The notes beneath the pieces were generated by a model that saw only the letters and a list, made by a program, of their open reading frames with translations, was not told the DNA's origin and ran no database searches. Shown here piece by piece: positions 6,114-9,117 of a DNA stretch of 9,117 nucleotides. The DNA comes from an uncultured Collinsella sp. (GTDB taxonomy: Bacteria; Actinomycetota; Coriobacteriia; Coriobacteriales; Coriobacteriaceae). Position 1 is the first letter of the stretch. Every line of letters begins with the position of its first letter. The translations under genes and the position numbers were made by a program. The DNA is taken from NCBI GenBank assembly GCA_900542635.1, contig UQOJ01000071.1, forward strand, positions 1-9,117. The letters are read 5' to 3'.

Positions 6114-7030
6114 GACAAAACACCCCAGACAAGATCGGCACCCTGCAGGCCAGCGGCCCAAGCAGAAGCAGCCATAGCACGCTTGCCATCGGGCTTAACC
6201 TCGAGCAACTCAACTGAGCCATCGAAAAGACCGAGGTAAACACGCTTAGCCTTTACGAGAACCTGGCCCTCGCAAAGCGACACATCTGCCGGCGCGGCAT
6301 CGAGCACGCGAACGGTCTTGCCGACAATCACGCAACGAGCGGGAGCGGTGTCGGACGAAGCAAGCACATGACGCACGCAATCAAGCGCAGCCATCTGAGG
6401 GTCCAGTCGCATCTCCTGCTTGGAAATCTTCGCAGCATGGGTAACGAGCGACTCATCCTGCTCAGTCCAAACAGCCGAGCCATCGGCAAGCGAGGGAAGC
6501 GTGTCGGCAAGCAACTTACCGCCAAGCTCACCAAGCTCCATGGTCAGCGCCTCGGCATGCTTACCGGCAACCGAGGTCGAGGCCTGCGCACAATAAGCAC
6601 CAGTATCCACGCCATGCCCAATACGCATAATGGAAACGCCAGCAACCTCATCACCAGCAAGAATCGCACGCTGAATAGGAGCAGCCCCTCGCCAACGAGG
6701 CAGCAAGGACGCATGAACATTCACAATGCCGAGCGGCGCCATATTCAAGACCTCATCGGGCAAAATGCAGCCATAGGCAGCCACACAGAAAATATCGGCC
6801 TGGGCAGCCTGAAGCGCCTCCGCGACCTCAGGCGTCATACGATTAGCCTCAACAACCGGCAACCCCAGCTCAAGCGCGCGAGCCTTAACAGGAGACGGCT
6901 CCAACTTTTTACCACGCCCACGAACAGCATCAGGACGAGTAACAACAAGCGCAATCTCATTCCCAGCCTCAACAAGCGAAGTCAACGAAGGCACAGCAAA
7001 ATCAGGCGTACCCATAAACACAATACGCAT
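6110..7030 (-). CDS. fmt: Methionyl-tRNA formyltransferase
   Basis: Fmt transfers a formyl group from 10-formyltetrahydrofolate to Met on initiator tRNA in the cytosol. The 306-residue protein is close to the usual 310-315. It opens with the typical Met-Arg-Ile-Val-Phe-Met-Gly-Thr-Pro-Asp-Phe-Ala. The catalytic set is visible: N104, H106 and SLLPRWRGAAPIQ (108-120), then D142 in GVDTG, corresponding to Asn108/His110/Asp146 of E. coli Fmt. The basic loop RGRGKKLEPSPVK (37-49) is the tRNA-contacting loop. The rest, from about residue 205, is the C-terminal beta-barrel domain. A purine-rich ribosome site (GAGGGGAG on the minus strand, about 7039-7046) precedes the ATG. The product works at the opposite end of the formyl cycle from Def, encoded upstream. 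The stop overlaps the rsmB start by 4 nt. Confidence 0.97.
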   Translation of the reverse strand: MRIVFMGTPDFAVPSLTSLVEAGNEIALVVTRPDAVRGRGKKLEPSPVKARALELGLPVVEANRMTPEVAEALQAAQADIFCVAAYGCILPDEVLNMAPLGIVNVHASLLPRWRGAAPIQRAILAGDEVAGVSIMRIGHGVDTGAYCAQASTSVAGKHAEALTMELGELGGKLLADTLPSLADGSAVWTEQDESLVTHAAKISKQEMRLDPQMAALDCVRHVLASSDTAPARCVIVGKTVRVLDAAPADVSLCEGQVLVKAKRVYLGLFDGSVELLEVKPDGKRAMAASAWAAGLQGADLVWGVLS

Positions 7031-7144
7031 AAAGAACGTCTCCCCTCAACCAAAGCCGAGACGGCTACAAAGAACAGCGGAAAGCCAAGTCACTAGCCCA
7101 TCCGCAATAACAATTCAACAAGAACAAATATACCCAAAACCAAA

Positions 7145-7173
7145 GAAAGAGCCGCAATAAAAGCAGCTCTTTC
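7145..7173 (-). terminator. Terminator-like hairpin in the def-fmt gap
   Basis: On the minus strand GAAAGAGC pairs with GCTCTTTC (7173-7166 with 7152-7145), with two more GC pairs after one mismatch and a 7-nt AT-rich loop. The downstream minus-strand sequence is T-rich (TTTGGTTTTGG, from 7144). This is an imperfect rho-independent terminator or attenuator signal for transcripts leaving def. If it works, fmt-rsmB would need read-through or their own promoter in the remaining 114 nt, where I see no convincing one. Confidence 0.4.
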
Positions 7174-7247
7174 AGCAAAGCAATTATCAGCGAAGACGCC
7201 CATCCCTGGCCCAACGGCACCCGGGCGAACCGAGCCAGAACAACGCA

Positions 7248-7349
7248 GTCCCCGGTGCTGAGCGCCCACATATCGTCCCGCGCGCAGTTTCGCAGCAAAG
7301 CGAGAATGTTTGAGCACGGGATGATATGTGGGCGCTCAGCACCGGGGAC
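7248..7349. repeat. 102-nt near-perfect palindrome (MITE-like) between def and fmt
   Basis: The left arm 7248-7274 is the exact reverse complement of the right arm 7323-7349 over 27 bp (left arm begins GTCCCCGGTGCTGAGCGCCC). After one G-T wobble (7275/7322), five more pairs extend the stem to 7280/7317, leaving a 36-nt loop (7281-7316) with a small 4-bp inner stem. The right arm ends 8 nt from the def stop codon. There is no T-run and no obvious target-site duplication. Size and arm length fit a miniature inverted-repeat element; a large RNA hairpin protecting the 3' end of def mRNA is the other option. It encodes no recognisable protein. Confidence 0.8.
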
Positions 7350-7357
7350 GGTGGGAC

Positions 7358-7894
7358 CTACTCCGTCTCGCCCGGTCGAGCGCCGCGGGCCAGGGCGTCC
7401 TGGTACTCCTTGACTGCCTTGAGCCTCTGCATGGGCTTCAGTCGCTCGAACATGGTGTTGCCATGCAGGTGATCGATCTCGTGCTGCAGGCACACGCAGA
7501 ACAGATCGCCCGAGGCCTCGTAGCGAATCAGGTTGGCATCCAGGTCGTATGCCTCGACGACGACATGATCGGGACGCTCGATCTCGCAGCTAATGCCGGG
7601 GATAGACAGGCAGCCCTCGCTAGACGGCACCAGATGGTCACTCTGCTCAACAATGACGGGATTGATGAGCACGTACGGATCGTAGTCGTTCTTGTCGCAG
7701 TAGTCGCAGTCGATGGTGACGAGCTGAATGAGCTCGCCGATCTGCGGGGCAGCCAGGCCGCAACCGCCGTTGTCGAACATCATCTTCTTCATTTTCTCGG
7801 CAAGCGCCTCGATCGCCGGGGTGATCTCCTCGATGACGGCGCACTCCTGGCGCAGACGAGGGTCGGGCGAAAGTACGATTCCGTTGGCTTCCAT
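7358..7894 (-). CDS. def: Peptide deformylase
   Basis: Def removes the N-formyl group from nascent polypeptides using a metal ion, usually Fe(II). The three signature motifs are intact: GCGLAAPQIG (residues 44-53), EGCLS (93-97, metal ligand C95) and HEIDH (138-142, ligands H138 and H142, catalytic E139). Numbering follows the start at 7894, giving 178 residues. An ATG two codons upstream (7900) would touch the ribosome site GAAAGG (7901-7906) with no spacer; starting at 7894 gives a 6-nt spacer, so I prefer it. A Cys-rich insert (C63, C66) within a Asp/Tyr-rich stretch (62-72) lies between the first two motifs and is longer than in E. coli. The gene starts 18 nt after the priA stop, so the two are probably cotranscribed. 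The 102-nt palindrome follows immediately. Confidence 0.96.
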   Translation of the reverse strand: MEANGIVLSPDPRLRQECAVIEEITPAIEALAEKMKKMMFDNGGCGLAAPQIGELIQLVTIDCDYCDKNDYDPYVLINPVIVEQSDHLVPSSEGCLSIPGISCEIERPDHVVVEAYDLDANLIRYEASGDLFCVCLQHEIDHLHGNTMFERLKPMQRLKAVKEYQDALARGARPGETE

Positions 7895-7912
7895 GGCCAT
7901 CCTTTCGGGTTG

Positions 7913-9065
7913 TTACATCAAATCATAGGCGTCGACGTCAACGCTCACGCTCACGCCGCGCACGGAGCCCGCCTCTTTGAGGCAGGCGTCGATATCATCA
8001 GAGACATGGTACCCTATCGGCGACTTCACAAGCAGATGGAAGCGGTAACGGTCCTTGGCTCTCTCGATTACACACGAAGCCGGGCCCAACACCTGCGGCA
8101 CGGCGCTCCCCGCCCGCAAAAAGTCGGGCGCGGCGGCATGCCAGCGGCGCTTAAGAAGTTTTGCAATGCGCCCGATGTAGTCCTGCGCGTCGTCTCGGTT
8201 CGCCGACCACACCAAAATGTTGACCAAACGCACGAAGGGCGGATACAGAGCGTCGCGGCGCTGATCCAGGTCGTAGTCGGTAAAGATCGAACGGTCGTGC
8301 TCGGCTACGGCGCGGATGACCGGATCCTCGGGCAAGTATGTCTGGATAATCACCTCGCCGGGTCGATCGCCGCGACCGGCACGGCCCGCCACCTGCTCCA
8401 GCAAATCGTAGGCACGCTCACCTGCGCGGAAGTCCGGCAGCTTGAGGGCGAAGTCGGCATTGACCACGCCCACAAGTGTAACCTCGGGAAAGTCGAGGCC
8501 CTTGGCGATCATTTGGGTGCCCAGCAACACGGCGCAATCGGCTGCATCGAACTGCTCGAGCAGCTTTTTGTGCGCATCCTTGCCGCGCGTGGAATCGGCA
8601 TCCATGCGAATAATCGCGACATCCTCGGGAAGCATCTGGTGCAGTGCGTCCTCGATCTGCTGCGTGCCCAGACCCATTTTTGCCAGGTAGCGACTACCAC
8701 ATTTGGGGCAACGGCTCGTAGGCGCGGGATACGGCTGCACGCGCCAGGACGAACCACAGGTGTGACACTGCAGCGTGTGCGTGCGCTCGTGATACGTAAG
8801 CGCGGTGGAGCAGTGGTTGCAGGTAGGGACGCAGCCGCACTCGCGGCACATCAGGAACGGCGCAAAGCCACGGCGGTTATGCAGCAGCACGGCCTTCTCG
8901 CGGCGCTCGACCACACGCTCCAGGCCTTCCATCAGCGGTTTTGAGAACATGGAGCGACTGCCATGCGAGAACTCGCGACGCAGGTCGGCAATGCGAACCG
9001 TGGGCAGCACGGCGTGTCCCGGGCGCTCGGGCATCTCGACGCGCGTCCAGGTGCCACCGCTGTAC
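7913..9065 (-). CDS. priA: Primosomal protein N' (PriA helicase), C-terminal part, truncated by the contig end
   Basis: PriA is the 3'-5' DNA helicase that recognises stalled forks and reloads the replicative helicase. About 383 genuine codons remain, from a Tyr codon at 9062-9064 to TAA at 7913-7915. An eight-cysteine zinc-binding insert is visible (CRECG, CNHC, CHTCG, CPKCG; about 8699-8850). Helicase motif V is GTQMIAKGLDF (about 8488-8522) and motif VI is QVAGRAGRGDRPG (about 8357-8395). The C-terminal domain has the usual YPPF motif. The N-terminal DNA-binding domain, Walker A and DEAH box are missing because the contig ends there. An apparent start at 9094 lies in sequencing adapter: it adds ten residues (Met-Gly-Ser-Glu-Met-Cys-Ile-Arg-Asp-Arg) that are not part of the protein. 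Followed 18 nt later by def. Confidence 0.96.
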
Positions 9066-9117
9066 CTGTCTCTTATACACATCTCCGAGCCCACGAGACT
9101 AAGGCGAAGCTCGTATG
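9066..9117. other. Illumina Nextera adapter with i7 index (contig-end contamination)
   Basis: CTGTCTCTTATACACATCT (9066-9084) is the Nextera transposase mosaic-end sequence, followed by CCGAGCCCACGAGAC (9085-9099) of the Read-2 adapter. TAAGGCGA (9100-9107) equals index N701. AGCTCGTATG (9108-9117) matches the start of the P7 flank ATCTCGTATG with one mismatch at 9109. This is sequencing artefact, not genome. Confidence 0.97.

Noticed and set aside
6114..6161. Upstream start for rsmB at 6161 (16 extra residues)
   Set aside because: The extension lies inside fmt and has no family similarity. The ATG at 6113 overlaps the fmt stop as ATGA and begins at the conserved N-terminus.
4719..6239. Long open frame on the + strand (506 codons)
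   Set aside because: It lies antisense to rsmB and its junction with fmt, which have clear family motifs. The predicted protein has no recognisable domain and an odd Arg/Gln/His-rich composition, as expected for a shadow frame in high-GC DNA.
7248..7349. Reading the large palindrome as a CRISPR remnant or insertion-sequence end pair with a transposase
   Set aside because: There is only one inverted pair and no direct-repeat array, and no transposase or cas gene lies in the window.
7065..7493. Minus-strand frame of 142 codons across the def-fmt gap
   Set aside because: It overlaps the end of def, crosses the palindrome and ends in a T-rich hydrophobic stretch that looks membrane-like only because of base composition.
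7895..7900. Upstream start for def at 7900
   Set aside because: The ribosome site GAAAGG would touch this ATG directly. The ATG at 7894 has a normal 6-nt spacer.
7328..8944. Long open frame on the + strand (538 codons)
   Set aside because: It is antisense to def and priA, both certain genes, and shows no domain. It is a shadow of codon bias on the opposite strand.
9066..9094. N-terminal ten residues and start codon of an apparently complete PriA-like protein
   Set aside because: They are encoded by Nextera adapter sequence, not by the genome. The genuine frame begins at the adapter junction and is open toward the contig end.

Overview
The window is a contig end from a high-GC Gram-positive bacterium, most likely Collinsella or a close relative in the Coriobacteriia. 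That assignment is inferred from GC-rich coding regions separated by AT-richer intergenic DNA, from the style of the proteins, and from a cytoplasmic GH13-GH77 maltodextrin enzyme. No marker gene in the window fixes the genus. The right end is a physical contig end, because the last 52 bases are an Illumina Nextera adapter carrying an i7 index, not genomic DNA.

Left part, + strand. Positions 2-520 are the 3' end of a Lys/Ala/Thr-rich protein with a histone-H1-like tail, followed by a strong intrinsic terminator. A 430-nt AT-richer intergenic region follows. It holds a 132-nt segment bounded by 14-bp inverted repeats, a GATGGTAAA-type direct repeat, a candidate promoter and a leader hairpin. 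Next is a 1098-residue protein (951-4247) joining an apparently complete neopullulanase/alpha-amylase-like GH13 enzyme to an apparently complete 4-alpha-glucanotransferase (MalQ, GH77). It probably degrades and disproportionates maltodextrin or glycogen in the cytosol. A small FmdB-type zinc-ribbon gene (4336-4572) follows and ends in an intrinsic terminator.

Right part, - strand, convergent with the left part. Reading leftward from the contig end the order is priA (5'-truncated), def, fmt, rsmB. This is a housekeeping cluster: restart of stalled replication forks, removal of the formyl group from nascent proteins, formylation of initiator Met-tRNA, and methylation of 16S rRNA. priA and def are 18 nt apart, and fmt and rsmB overlap by ATGA. 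By contrast, def and fmt are separated by 327 nt that hold a 102-nt near-perfect palindrome and a separate terminator-like hairpin.

The items most worth a second look are the GH13-GH77 fusion and three palindromic or inverted-repeat elements in the intergenic spaces (612-743, 4640-4706, 7248-7349) that no gene explains. The adapter tail should be trimmed, because it creates a false N-terminus on the PriA fragment. I found no CRISPR array, tRNA, rRNA, insertion-sequence transposase or phage gene.
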